Shown here in pieces: positions 24,410-35,820 of a stretch of 64,000 bases of DNA (the stretch's first letter is position 1; every line of letters starts with the position of its first letter). The DNA is from Carya illinoinensis (taxonomy: Eukaryota; Streptophyta; Magnoliopsida; Fagales; Juglandaceae): positions 26,523,501-26,587,500 of the forward strand of contig NC_056767.1 of the NCBI RefSeq assembly GCF_018687715.1, read 5' to 3'. The notes below the pieces were generated by a model. The model had not been told where the DNA came from. It saw nothing but the letters and a program-made list of their open reading frames with translations, and did not search any database. The translations under genes were made by a program, and so were the position numbers.

Positions 24410-27400
24410 AAAAGTTACTGATAAAGTTTTTTCTAGTTCTCTGCATTCCATGGGTGTGGCAATTCTTTACCTTGGCTGTCTTTTAACTGATACGATTCAA
24501 TTCTGTTGTTGGCCACTACTAGGTAAGGACCTTCCTGTCATGGTCTCATTTTCCTTTCGCCTTGGGTAGTCACCCCGCTCTTCTTTAAGACCAAGTCGCC
24601 GACTTTAAAGGTTTTGGACGTTACCCTTTAATTGAAATATTGCTCGGCTCTTGTCCTTTCCTGCAGCATCCGGGCATCTTCCATTTCCCTTTCTTCCTCT
24701 AGTAAGTCAAGGTTTTCCTCTAATTTTTTATCATTCTGGGTGCTTGAAAAATGGCTCGTTCTATAGGTTGGTAATCCTATTTCCACTGGGGTAATCGCCT
24801 CACATCCGTACGCCAGCGTAAATGGAGATTCTCCTGTTGGAGTTTTTGCTGTAGTTCTGTACACCCAAAGTTCACCTTGCAACTCGTCTGCCCAGTCCCC
24901 TTTTTTCTCCACGACCTTTTTCTTAAGGATTGAGAGTAACGCCTTGTTTGTTTCTTCAGCTCGACCATTTGCTTGGGAATGGCTTGGGGAGGAGTACTTT
25001 GCCTTGATCTTCAACTCAGCGCACCACTCCTTGTAGTGGTCTGAGTTGAACTGGCACCAATAATACTTTGGGGGATTCCGAACCTACAAACAATATTTTT
25101 CCATAAGAACTTTGTCATGGTCTTGCTTCTAATGGTTGTCAGTGGCTCCACTTCTGCCCACTATGTAAAATAATCCACTGCTACTATCATAAATTTAACT
25201 CCCCCTTTTCCTGGTGGAAAGGGTCCCACCAAATCTACACCCCATTGGGCGAAGGGTCATGGCACTATTACAGATGTTAACCCCTCAGGCGGGGCGTGTG
25301 GAACTGTTGCATACGTTTGGCATTTGACACATTTCTTGCTAAACTCTCATTCGTCCCTTAAAGCATTGGGCCAATAGTACCCCGCCCTGACCACTTTTCT
25401 GGCTAAAGTTCTTATGCCAGAATAATTCCCACATATCCCCTCGTGTATCACTACTAGGACGTACTGTGCTTCTTGTGTGGAGATGCACCGTAGTAAGGGG
25501 GTTGAGAATCCCCTTTTGTAAAGAACTCCATCGATGAGCTAGAATTTAGTCACCTTTTTCTTCATCCTCCTCACCTCATCTTTTGTTTCTAGCAATTTTC
25601 CTTCTTCTAAGTATTCCACAATCATGCTCGCCCATTCTGGAGTGTTAGATCCCAAGACGTCTACTTCGATGCCAATGGCTGGGACTTTTATGACCCTCCT
25701 TTCTACTTGCCACGATAGAGGTAACTCTTTTATCCTAGATGCCGCCAGTGCCAACTTGTCTACGACCTCATTGTCCACCCTCGGTATCTGAGTTATGGTG
25801 AAATACGAGAAAAGGTCGCAAATTTCCCAGATTTTTGCTAGGTATTTTTTTAATTTTTCGCCTTTCGTAGCATATAGGCCCAACACTTGATTTACAACCA
25901 CTTGCGAGTCTAACCTGGCTTCTATCTCGGTTACCCCCATTCGTGCGGCCATAGACAATTCTGCTATCAGTGCTTCGTACTCTACTTCGTTGTTTGTTAC
26001 TTTGAATGACAGCATCACCATGTAGTGTCGTCCCTGTCCATCAAGACTCAATAAATGCACTCCTAGGCCTCCACCTTCTCTGCAAGATGAGCCATCTATG
26101 AATAGTCCCCATGACTTTTCCAATGGTTCTATCCTTTCTTCTTGGTGCAATCCCGAGAATTCTGCCACAAAATTTGACAATGCTTGCCCTTTGACAGCCT
26201 TTCTTGGCTCGTACTCCAAATCGAACTTGCTCAGCTCAATCAACCAACCTATCAATCGGCCTATGCTGTCTAATTTTTTTAGGACTTTTGCTAAGGGGTC
26301 TCCGTGAGTACTCTTACTGTGTGGCCTTGGAAGTAAGGTCGGAGCTTTCTGGCCGCCGTTACTAGAGCGAAAGCCAACAGTTCAACTCGAGGGTATCTTG
26401 CTTCAGCCCCTATGAGTGCTCGACTTATGTAATATACCGGATGCTGGGTGGCCTCCTCCTCCTTTACTAGAATGGTGGATACAGCATGCGGGGAAACTGC
26501 TAAATATGCGTAAAGTACGTCACCCTGCTCTAGTTCTTTCAATAGGGGCAGACTGGGCAGATATACTTTTAATTTTTCAAACGCCTCGTCACATTGTTCA
26601 TTCCAAGGATGTACCTTCCGTAGTACTTGGAAAAAAGGGAGGCACTTATCTGTTGATCTGGCTATTAATCTTCCCAAGGATATACTTCTAATTTGCCAGC
26701 TGTTGGGTCTTGTTCAGATTTTTTGGCGGCTTCATGTTGAGTATGGCTTTTATCTTATCTAGAGAAGCCTCGATTCCCCTCTTGGATACAATGAAGCACA
26801 GGAACTTTCCTGATTGGACCTCGAAAGCAAACTTTGTTGTGTTCAACTTCATTTTATAGTGGCGTAAGATCTTGAACGTCATTCGCAAATCTGTAAGGTG
26901 TTGGGCGGGTGCCTTACTCTTTTTCAACAAGTCATCCACATATACCTCCATAGATCTCCCAATCTGTTCCTTGAACATTTGATTTACCAGCCTTTGGTAG
27001 ATCGCCCCTACATTCTTCAAACCGAAAGGCATAACTTGGAAACAATACAACCCTCGGCCTGTGATGAATGAGGTTTTCTCCTTGTCTGCCCCGTTCATCC
27101 GTATTTGGTTGTAACCTGAGTATGCGTCCATGAAGCTTAACATATGATGCCCCGCTGTTGCGTCTGCAATGATAAATGATCTCTTTTTCTGTCGTACTGT
27201 TTTGTGTGTTGGGTCTTCGCCCAAGTAGTGTTCGATGACATCATTATCTATACTAGGGCTTAAAGATGAGGCTTCAACAGGCCTCACAGACAAAGCCGCT
27301 ATCCTCCTAGATGAACCCCCAAGCACATAGAGGCAGAGGGTGTGGTGGGAAAGCCAGATCAGCCTCACGAAGGCGAGCATCTTCCCGCAGGAAATTCTCC

Positions 27401-27449
27401 CACTCCTCCTCAATGAAGGAGTCTGTGTCCCCCCCAAAAGAAGTGGCAT
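24410..27449 (-). pseudogene. Ty3/gypsy pol, Tat lineage (dual RNase H), decayed
   Basis: Domains on the minus strand: RT (LSFMDAYSGYNQIRM near 27150-27110, VMPFGLKN near 27040, VYVDDLL near 26950), the RT-linked RNase H (26677-26291), a second archaeal-type RNase H of the RVT_3 family (FIDGSS near 26105, NNEVEYEAL near 26000, about 26110-25730), integrase HHCC zinc region (about 25500-25310), integrase core (GVDLVGPF near 25240, QANGRAEETN near 24960) and a GDLVLKK-type tail to about 24412. Two RNase H domains in this order are the hallmark of the Tat clade. Breaks: RT starts after a deletion joining RQKKRSF to IADATAGH near 27170; frame is lost near 26688; stops lie in the integrase; and the second catalytic Asp region near 25060 is frameshifted with no readable DNG. 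Confidence 0.9.
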
Positions 27450-27812
27450 GAAGGGAGGGAGAGAGAGTCTTGCCCCACTACCAACCGGAGAAGGGGTTCT
27501 TCCCCTAGAGATGATAGCTGTTAAACTCTCCGGGGCGGTTTGTTGTGAACCAACCTAACCACCTGTTTCAATCGGGTGTGGAGAAGCATCCCTTGTTGTG
27601 CCAATCTGCTCAGCCTCATGGGGTGGAGAGGCCCCTTATGCCCCCCTTGTGGGAAAGGCATCTGATGCCTCCTCTTAGCTACCTATTGGTAAAACATGGG
27701 CCGCCTCTTCATGGGTACCACCAGAAGGAGGGGGCGAACAAGCCCTCACCCCGATAACAGAGTCAAGGTTTAGGGCGGCCACAACTACGGCATCCAGCTC
27801 GACCTACCTCAC

Positions 27813-29198
27813 TCACCCTTCCAGGACAAGAAACTCAAACGCAGGAACAGAGGCCATGGAATGTTCATGCGAACTAAACCCAACTTGGAGAGAGGCGGCC
27901 AGGTCAAAAAGGGCCAAGTCAACTAAACCCTCTCCGTCCCTAAGGCCACTAGGACACGGTGGCGATGAGGACGCCCGTGAAGAGGGAGGAGCAGTGGTAG
28001 TTGGCGTGGTAGAAATCTGGCCAAGCTCGCCCCCCGAGAATAAGGCGGTATCCTCCAACCGAGGCAACGGGGGCTCGAGGGTGGCTAGCTGAGCGGGCAT
28101 CTGAGATTGTACATCCTCCTGAGGCATCTGGTCCTAGACGCCCTCAGATGGCGCCAGGGTTTTCTTTTGAGGAGGAGGAAGGGGAGAAGAGTCTCCAGAA
28201 CGAGTCCTTTTTCATTGGTCGCCATCCTCGTTATGGCTTCCTTTTTCTCTGGTCGTGATTTCTTCCCCCCCTCCCCCCCCCCCCCCCCCCTCTCTCTCTT
28301 CTGAATGAGATTTCTTTTCTTTAGAGGGATCACACTTTGAAGTTTTCTCAGAGGGCTTCGGCATGGGAGGAGGAATGGTGGCCGAGATCATAAAGTCACG
28401 CCCTTGAAAATAAGATCGGTTGGGAGACATCAAGAACCGATCAATGTGGGCAGAGGTCAACAAGAGATCAGTGTGAAGCTCTTCAAGATTAGCCTCAGCC
28501 CAGGAACGGACAGTCTCAATCTGAGCCAGTTCGCGGCATGACAAATGTTCCATTCTAAGCCACAATTTCTTTTCATCAGGAATAGGGCGCCAGATTGATT
28601 TAACTGGAAAGTCCTGGAAGATATCTTCTGAGGAGGGGAACTACCAACCTTGACCAATGATAAAAAAGAACTTGGATGTCCACGCCTTAGCGTTGGAATA
28701 GCGAGTCTCATACCGGGCTGTCTGCCTGTTATCCTTCTTGCGGAAGCTAACCACATTACCCTTGGCAGCCTCCCTAACGTTATAAAATGCCAAAAAGTCC
28801 CTACCAGTCAGGTCAGGTTATGGGTCGCCAAGAGGTTCCAGAACCATGCGAAAGACAATACAAGCACAGAGATATACCCTCAACGTAAAAGGGTGTAGTT
28901 GAACAGAAGTTATGCTAAGGAGGTCCAGAATGTCACGAAGAGGGCGGCAGAAGGGGAGCCTTAACCCATGTTGCAGGAGGGGGACGGTGATAGCCACTTT
29001 ACCAGCAAAACCCTCATCGTCGCAGCATCCAGACTCGGAAGCCACCAAGATAACAGTTTCAGGAATACGAAATTCTTCCCAAATCTTGACAAAATGCTTT
29101 TCTCAGATACCTGAACACCATCGGTACCCAGCAAAAGTTGTCCCCTCAGTGACTTCGAAGGGATTCTTAGAAACCTCACCTTCACCAGAATGGGCCAT
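27813..29198 (-). pseudogene. Gag-side ORF of the Tat element (similar to 'putative gypsy type transposon' N-terminal domain)
   Basis: One minus-strand frame starts at the ATG (29196-29198; MAHSGEGEVSKNPFE) and runs through stops near 29104, 28816 and 28640 to about 27813. The stretch LLQHGLRLPFCRPLRDIL with QLHPFTLRVYL resembles the domain often annotated PF04195 in plant gypsy elements. A Glu/Lys-rich and Pro/Ser-rich part follows. A C-homopolymer (28266-28290 on the plus strand) lies in this part and is a likely slippage site. The family call is from pattern memory and moderately sure. Confidence 0.6.
28264..28300 (+). repeat. C-rich homopolymer and (CT)n tract
   Basis: CCCCCCTCCCC followed by a run of about 18 C and then CTCTCTCTC. 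It is inside the gag-side ORF and encodes Gly on the minus strand. Its exact length may be a sequencing or assembly uncertainty. Confidence 0.8.
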
Positions 29199-31130
29199 TG
29201 AAATTAATAGAAGTAAAACCATACGAAGGATTAGAACAGACAAAGAACAAAGGCAAGAAAGAGATTCAAAAAGCTGAAAAAGCAACAACGAAAGGAATGA
29301 GGGAGGACAGAAGAGGGGTTATTTGAAGAAAGACATAATACAAAATGCCAACAGACAAAGAAAGTGTACTTCGGCACTGGCAAGGAAGTATAACCGTCGC
29401 AAGAAAACCTTTTTCTAGCAATAGTAGCTGCAAATGATGGGCAATCCTCGATATTTATAAAAAAATGGTACAGAACGTTGAAGAAAAATGGGTACGGTGG
29501 GCCAGTGGGCACCTAAGGGCCGTGGATAGTATGGACCTATGTCCATGGTCGTTCGCCCTCCACGTATCAAGGCCTATACACAAAGAGGAAGCAAGAAGTG
29601 ACACATGCGCATGAGGATTAAAGGCAAAAAGAAGGCCCGTGTGGAGACACCCAGCACTCTTACGGCAGCAAAGCTGATCAATATAAATTCCCTCAGCCAA
29701 AAGGTGAAGGGAATTGGTGGGGTAGCTGGAGGGACTATTCGGACCAAAAGGCCCGAGACACCAAAAGAGGCCCATTATATTACAAAAGCCCATAGGGTAG
29801 ATCCAGGGGCAGCAATGGGATAAGTAAGAAGAGTCTAAGAGAAGTTGTGCCTCTCATCATCTTTTACAAAAGGATAACAACATCGGGAAGTAACATGATT
29901 GTTCAAAATATCAAGTAATGATCCGCACTGATAAATCCTAGGTAAGATAAGTATCGCAAGCAGGTGTATATATACCAGGTAATCTTTGATAATTTAGCAA
30001 GATAATTTGACTGCTGTTTCATTTAACTGACTTAAGCATTGAAGTGTTTTCAGGTGAAGCCCCACCAGCCTCCTTGATGATTTTTTGTAAACGGTTGCAA
30101 ATTGACCTGTGAGACACGTCTTTAATAGTTATGTTTGAAATAAAAATTTAAAAAATAATTAATGACTCAAGTGGTGAAGAAAACTTGGATATCATTATCA
30201 ATGGATTGCGATTTGACTTCCACCCAAAGGAATTACTTAATTAATTAAATTAGGTATCAATTCACAATTAGGGCTGAGCTACAACAATTAATTAATTTAA
30301 TTAATGAATTAAATTAAGCTGACCTCCAACTCCAACTCCGATTTTCATAGCCTTCGATATGACTCCAACTTCGACTTGTCGATTTGGATTTTTTTCTCAA
30401 CCCAAAAATTCCGGAATCGGATTTGGGTTTTTTTCTTAACTAATTTGAAATTTCAATTTAACAATCTTGAACTCTCACTAATCAGATTTCAGCTTCTAGA
30501 TTTCATTTGTTTTTTAAATATTTTTTTCAATCTCAATTTTATTAAAACATAACCAAAATTGAAAAAATAAATCATTGTACAAATTAATTAATGTTATTAT
30601 ACATTAGTATTATATGTTATTATATGTTAATATTTAGACATTAGTATTACATGTTGTTATACATTGATTATTATATATTCCTAGTACATGCTATTATACT
30701 TTAGTTATTATATATTAGTATTACATATTATTATAAATTTATATATTTGTGTTTATACATAATACATTAGTATTAAAAGTTATTACATTAGTATTAAAAG
30801 TAATTATACATTAATTATTATATAATCAGTATTACATGTTATTATACATTAGTGTTACATGGTAGTAAAAGTTAATAGTATGGTGTTTACATATACTAAA
30901 GTATTATTAGTCATTTAGTCTATTTATATTATAGTCTAATCATATTATTTTATAATAATTTACTCATACTAGTATATTATTGAATTTAATTAACTAGATA
31001 GGTTATATTTTTGCTTGGCCCTATTCACTAGATAGGTTATATCAATAATGCTACGGGCAACCGAGCTGATGCCATGTCGGTCGATTTATTTAAAAATAAA
31101 AAAGATCTTCGTTTAGAAGCAAATGAGGGA
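29199..31130. other. LTR-like and AT-rich sequence without genes
   Basis: Around 30025-30075 the plus strand has CTGACTTAAGCATTGAAGTG and TTTTCAGGTGAAGCC, like the R/U5 part of many plant gypsy LTRs but opposite in orientation to the Tat element. 30310-30460 has CTCCAACTCC-type repeats. 30590-30960 is a degenerate array of TTATACATTAGTATTA-like units of about 30 bp. No gene seen. Confidence 0.45.
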
Positions 31131-31135
31131 AAGTT

Positions 31136-31423
31136 TCATAATAAGCAAAAAAGGTCTTCATCTTCAAACTCGTTCAAGCACATGGCGCACTCGAGCGAGC
31201 CCTTGCTGATTTTGAGCCCCTTGACGATGGAGTACAAAAATGTCAAGAAGGTTTTGATGGTGTCCAAGCCAAGTCCACGAGTGAAGCTCGAGCGTAGGGC
31301 ATTCCTGCCGACACTAACGGTGGCGAGGTTGAGGCGGCCGCGGATGATGCTGTTAGTGCACTAGCGCACGTAGACACAAAAAAAATTGAGGAAGAAGATT
31401 ACGCATATGATAATCACCATGAT
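31136..31423 (-). pseudogene. ATL-type RING-H2 E3 ubiquitin ligase fragment
   Basis: The minus-strand translation gives a hydrophobic membrane segment (IMVIIICVIFFLNFFCVYVR), a TAG, a Gly-Leu-Asp motif (GLGLDTIKTF) where ATL proteins have theirs, then VKGLKISKGSLECAMCLNEF and a premature end after DEDLFCLL. CAMC is the first Cys pair of the RING-H2 finger; the rest of the finger (Cys-His-His-Cys-Cys) is absent. ATL family proteins are membrane-anchored E3 ligases in carbon/nitrogen and defence signalling. With an internal stop and half a RING this is a dead fragment. A copia-type LTR begins about 50 bp upstream of it on the gene's strand. Confidence 0.8.
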
Positions 31424-31472
31424 GCGGGCTATGCATTTGTCTAACTCGAGGTTGTCGAGCGATCCTTGCGAT

Positions 31473-32833
31473 TGTTAATGTTAAACCCAAGGTTTCAAGT
31501 TTCTTGTAATTATATATCTACATATTGATTTTGATGATAAAAAATGAATTCAAAAAATAAAGAAGTCTCAAGATCAAGTTGTCTACACAATGGAGTCAAG
31601 TACATTAAGGAACTAAGCATGAGCAAGAAGGGAACAAGCTTAAATTAAAGCTCATAGAGTAATTTTGTAAATCTCTTAAAAAATTTGAAATTAGGATTAA
31701 GGTTCAAAATTAATATTTTCTCATAAAGCATTAAATTACATTTTTCACATGTGCATGATATTTTTGAAAATTAAATATGAATTTTTTAAAGATGATTGAT
31801 TACCATCCTTCACATGTGTATAACATGATTAAAAGTTTAAATTTTAAAAATATTAAAGATGATTGATTGTCATCTTTCACATGTGTATGTTATATTTGAG
31901 TATTTGCAAAAGTGATTGATACTCTTTTTTTTTTTTTTTTACTTATGCAAAAGATAGATAATTTTATTTGAAAATTTTGAAAAGTAAATAATACTCCTTT
32001 TATCATATGCGAAAAGTAAAAATATTAAGTTTAAAATTTTTTAAAAGTAAATAATATTATCTTTGACAATTAAAAAAGAATAAACTTTTGTTTATTTTTT
32101 TGAAAAGTGAATGATATTGTCTTTGACAATGAGAAACTTTTATTTGAATTTTTTGAAAAGTGAATGATTGTCTTTGACATATGAATATTTTCAACTTTGA
32201 ATATGAAGTCTCATATACCTATAAATAGCTCAATTGAGATCTTCAAATATACAACACCAAGAGCATACTCATATCATTGCAAGTTTTGCAACATTTATTC
32301 AAAACTTTCAATCTCTTTTTTCTAATCATTGAGCCTTAACCCTTGTTCATTTTGAGAGAGATATAGTTTGCGCTGTAATATTCTTATTTCACTCATTAAT
32401 GAGTGTTTTCTAATAACCTTCTCACTATCAGCTCTTGTATCAGTAAAAAGGTGTGTATAACTCTTTTGCGTATAGAAAGTCTTCTACACAGAGAATAGTT
32501 GAATTACCACGTGTAAAGTGATTACAAGTGTAAATGGTGTTCTATACAGGTTCTTTGTAGTGGTGTTGTTCAAATGTGTAACAGGTTTCTATTTCCATCT
32601 TAAGGAGGTTGAATATTGAATTTGAGAATTATCAAGGGGTAGCTTGAGGCGAGGACGTAGGCAGTGGGGCCAAACCTCATTAACATACTGAGTTTGCTTC
32701 TCTCTTATCCTTACTCTTTATATTTATTGTTTTTCGTATTTTTTTCATAGTTTATATTGTGTATTTGATTTATAATTATTAATTTTTAAATACAACCCAA
32801 TTTACCCCTCCTCTTGTGTTAGTCATTTGGGCA
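31473..32833 (+). repeat. Probable copia-type (SIRE-like) solo LTR
   Basis: It opens with TGTTAATGTTAAACCCAAGG; has TTTTGATGATAAAAAATGAA, repeated stretches of alternating TGATTGATTACCATC and TTTTGAAAAGTGAATGAT type, a TATA-like CCTATAAATAGC near 32219, and closes with TTTACCCCTCCTCTTGTG then TTTGGGCA, the usual 3' end of SIRE/Maximus-type LTRs. No primer binding site or coding region follows. I could not find a matching target duplication, so ends are approximate. Confidence 0.5.
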
Positions 32834-33604
32834 ATAGATAACCTTGAAGTCCCATTCCATTCTATGCGGCTGCGAGCAGTGACATCTGCAACAAAACAAG
32901 CAGTTTGACAACAACCTAAGCGACAACTTGAAACTCAAGTTCATTAGCTTTTGGAATCTAGACTGTCATCAGTGCTTAGCTGGGTTGCATTTCCAATTCT
33001 GAATGATTTTAGCCGATACTAAAACCAGTGAAAAGGCAAAACAAAAGCTTAAAAAAAAAAGAAAAAAAAAAGCTCATCGTTTGCTTTTGGATATATTATA
33101 GTATATTTGAAGGATATAAGACATTGTTTTTTTTCGTTATTTGTTATGATCTTGATTCTTCTTCTTGGACTGTACCTGTAAGTAGTATCAATGGTATTGG
33201 GTTTAGGATTGACTTGGGGATCAGAGGATGGGAGGCCAGGCAAGGGGACCCTAAATTTATTCGGACGATGATGCTCATGTCCTTGATTCGGGGCTTCATG
33301 GGTTGTTTTGTTCGTCATCTTTGGCAACCGTGGGGGACGGGGGTCGTCAATGGAAAAGATGATGGGAACTAGAGAAGCCTCAGGCGTTGTCGCCTTTGGC
33401 AACCGTGGGGGAGTTCCTATCATCGATGGAGAAGATTAGATAAACTAAAGAAGCCTTAGACGAAATATCGCAGGGGAACTAGGAAGGAGGCCTCTACGCT
33501 TGTGGTTGATAAGAAATGGAAACGGCGTCATTTGTAATAATACAACGTCAAACTTGATGCCATGGGGGTGCCCCCACTCAGTTGGATCAATCATTTTTTT
33601 AATG
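32834..33604. other. Unclassified sequence with a short tandem duplication
   Basis: CTTTGGCAACCGTGGGGGA occurs twice (about 33320 and 33392) in a ~75-bp duplicated block. GGGGGTGCCCCCA near 33564 is a small hairpin. The frames here (33028-33423, both strands) have no recognisable domain. Confidence 0.4.
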
Positions 33605-34414
33605 TGTGTGAGTATATATATATATATATATATGCATGTATTAAATAAATAAAACTATATTTGCAAACCATGTAGAGAATGCATAATCTACACCGACTTG
33701 GAAGTCGAGGATTTCTTAAAAATTGAAACGAATAATACAACACATAGATTAAAAAAAAAAAAAAAGAGGATATACTAACGCATCATTATAAAATATAATA
33801 GAAATTAAGAAAAGAAAGAGATAAAGAAACTTTAAGGATTGACTTCCATGCAAACATAGGTCCGAGAATTATGACACGTACAAGGTAAATATTGAAAATC
33901 AAATTTCTTAAAACGATAAATATAATTATTATGATATATAAATAATAATCAAATCAAATCATTGATTTAATTTTATCTCTAACAATCACCGTTACAAAGC
34001 AAAATCAACGAAATAGACCTATAAAAGAAGCAAACTTTCAAATGCATGCATATCACAGCTACAAGAAATTAAAAAGACTCTGTACGTGCGGTAAAAAAAA
34101 AAAATTGGTCGCAAATTAAGTTGTATATAGAGGCCTTTTTGCTTTGGCTCCGATAGGTGATCGCTGAGCCTCACCCACGTTATTGTCACCCTCACGACCG
34201 GTTTCTTTCCACGGTGGATAATGATATTGTTGTCCTCGCAACCAAGATAGTTGATCTGTTTCGATTATGATACTGTATATACAAAATAAAACACAATGTT
34301 TGAGAGGAAATCCATGAAGTAATTAACTAATTAGTTGCAATACTGCTTGCTAATTAATTTATGAGTTTAAACATATATATTATTATACCTACCGGCAATA
34401 GGATGCATGAAAGA
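33605..34414. repeat. Duplicated segment B (truncated)
   Basis: Homologous to segment A from 19580 and running through the 3' flank, exon 2, intron and part of exon 1 of the peptide gene. It is cut at 34414 by a CACTA element, and only ~10 further bases (GCGCAAAAAC, 39125-39134) match before an LTR begins. Confidence 0.85.
34116..34414 (-). pseudogene. Small predicted secreted peptide gene, copy B, disrupted in exon 1
   Basis: Exon 2 (34116-34272) is fully open: it starts IIIETDQLS like copy A, then differs (WLRGQQYHYPPWKETGRE), and ends SPIGAKAKRP plus LYTT before a TAA. The intron (34273-34392, 120 nt) keeps GTAGGT and a TACAG acceptor. Only FHASYC of exon 1 remains (34393-34414). The CACTA at 34415 then interrupts it, and an LTR element at 39135 removes the rest, including the ATG. 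The original gene on this copy is dead, although exon 2 shows no stop, so the disruption is probably recent compared with the duplication. Confidence 0.7.
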
Positions 34415-34985
34415 CACTACAAAAAAAAGTTAGTATTTGCGGCTGAAAACATTTCCGGCGGGTAAAATTCCACCGGAAATAGACCATTTCCATTTTTCCA
34501 CATTTATTATCTGTTCATTGTGAAGTGCAGCCAGAACAAGTACTTTTAGCGGCGTTTTATGTCGCGGTAATAAGTTTCGACGCAATAAGTTTTTTATTGT
34601 GGCAGGAGAATGCTTATTACGGTGACCTATATACTGCCGCAACAAGTCTTTAATTTGTTAGGTGGTGGGAAAACTCCCAACCGGCCCGCGCGTTTTTCAT
34701 TTCCCCTAATCCTTTACCGATAGTGAGACTCAGTTCTCTCCGTCGTCTCTCTACCGTGTGCCGGTTGCGTACGCCGTCGATTCAGCTGATGTGCCCTTTC
34801 GACGCCAGTGAGTCTCCCTCATGTTTCTCTTACTCTCCGAGCTGTCTCAACTGATGTTTCTCTCTTGGTACTTAGGGCTTTGTCGGTCTATTGCTTTTGA
34901 AATGGCAAAATATTCTGTCAAAGCACTTCTAATTTATGAAATTGTCCTCTTGATTGTAATGCATTTTTATATAATGAAGCACATC

Positions 34986-35629
34986 GTAGGACCCAAAATT
35001 CAGGTGTCCTAGTCATTAGTGAACTAGATGCTCAAAGTGTTGACTTCTATGGTGTTCTAACAGACATCTTGGAAGTTCGCTACATGGGATGGCGTCGTGT
35101 GTACTTATTCAAATGTGACTGGTTCGACATCTCTGATTCTAGACGAGGGATACGTCTGGGTGATCATCTTACTAGTGTGAATATGTCTCTGACATTTTAT
35201 AAGGACGAGCCATTTGTTTTGGCGTGTCAAGCTTCACAGGTGTTTTACTTAAAAAATCGTATGATCCCTGGTAATTGGTATGCAATACAAAAGGTTGTCA
35301 ATAGAAATGTGTATGATCTTCCCCTCAGAAATTTGATTGAAGAAGATGCTTACGATGCTAGTGACGTGGAGGCGTACCAAGAGGATGATTCTTTTGAAGA
35401 ATACATATTAGTCCATGCTGATGACAATGGACTAGTTAACCCCATGCACAGGCTTGATGTCGAGCCCACTCAGATTGATGCATCGTTAGCAATGGAAGCT
35501 GAAAATCACAACCTTGATGTCAGAACATTTATCAACGACGATAGCAGCGAATCTAGTTCCCCTTACACCACCGAACACGAGGGAAGCACGGAAGAAGATA
35601 GTCTCTCGATAGACGAAGAGGCAAACTAG
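34986..35629 (+). pseudogene. CACTA transposase (Tnp2) C-terminal fragment, DUF4216 domain
   Basis: Readable from about RTQNSGV (34986) through DFYGVLTDILEVRY, LFKCDWFDISD, DPFVLACQASQVFYL-like (DEPFVLACQASQ) and RNVYDLP, the DUF4216 domain that ends plant Tnp2 transposases. An acidic Ser/Glu-rich tail follows to the TAG at 35627-35629. The zinc-finger, catalytic and DUF4218 parts are absent: the sequence upstream (34660-34985) looks like 5' leader joined to the fragment by an internal deletion. It cannot encode an active transposase. Confidence 0.85.
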
Positions 35630-35820
35630 ATGTTCATTTTTTCTCAAAGATAATGTTGAGCTTTAGCTGAATGTAAAATTTTTTCTCAAAGATAATGTCG
35701 AACTATTCATTCTTTTTCTGTTGATTATTGTTATTTTCTACATCACCCATTAATTGCTTTAGTACTCTATATGGTTTGGATGTATAGCCACAAATATTTC
35801 CATACAGGTCAGTGCATAAC

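Larger units (their letters stand above)
24410..29198 (-). mobile_element. Tat-lineage Ty3/gypsy retrotransposon remnant
   Basis: It combines the gag-side reading frame (29198-27813) and pol (27449-24410) in one orientation. I find neither an LTR pair nor a primer binding site. The 3' side runs into the minisatellite, so the 3' LTR is lost or lies beyond the breakpoint with segment A. Confidence 0.8.

Noticed and set aside
29955..30090. 5' LTR of the Tat element
   Set aside because: The CTGACTTAAGCATTG motif is in the opposite orientation to the pol genes, so it more likely belongs to another insertion.
33028..33423. 114- and 124-aa frames on opposite strands
   Set aside because: No domain, and a poly-A/poly-T stretch forms one end. 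Probably chance.
35812..35820. GTG start upstream of the CACTA second gene
   Set aside because: An ATG at 35821 in the same frame lies after a plausible splice acceptor and is the better start.
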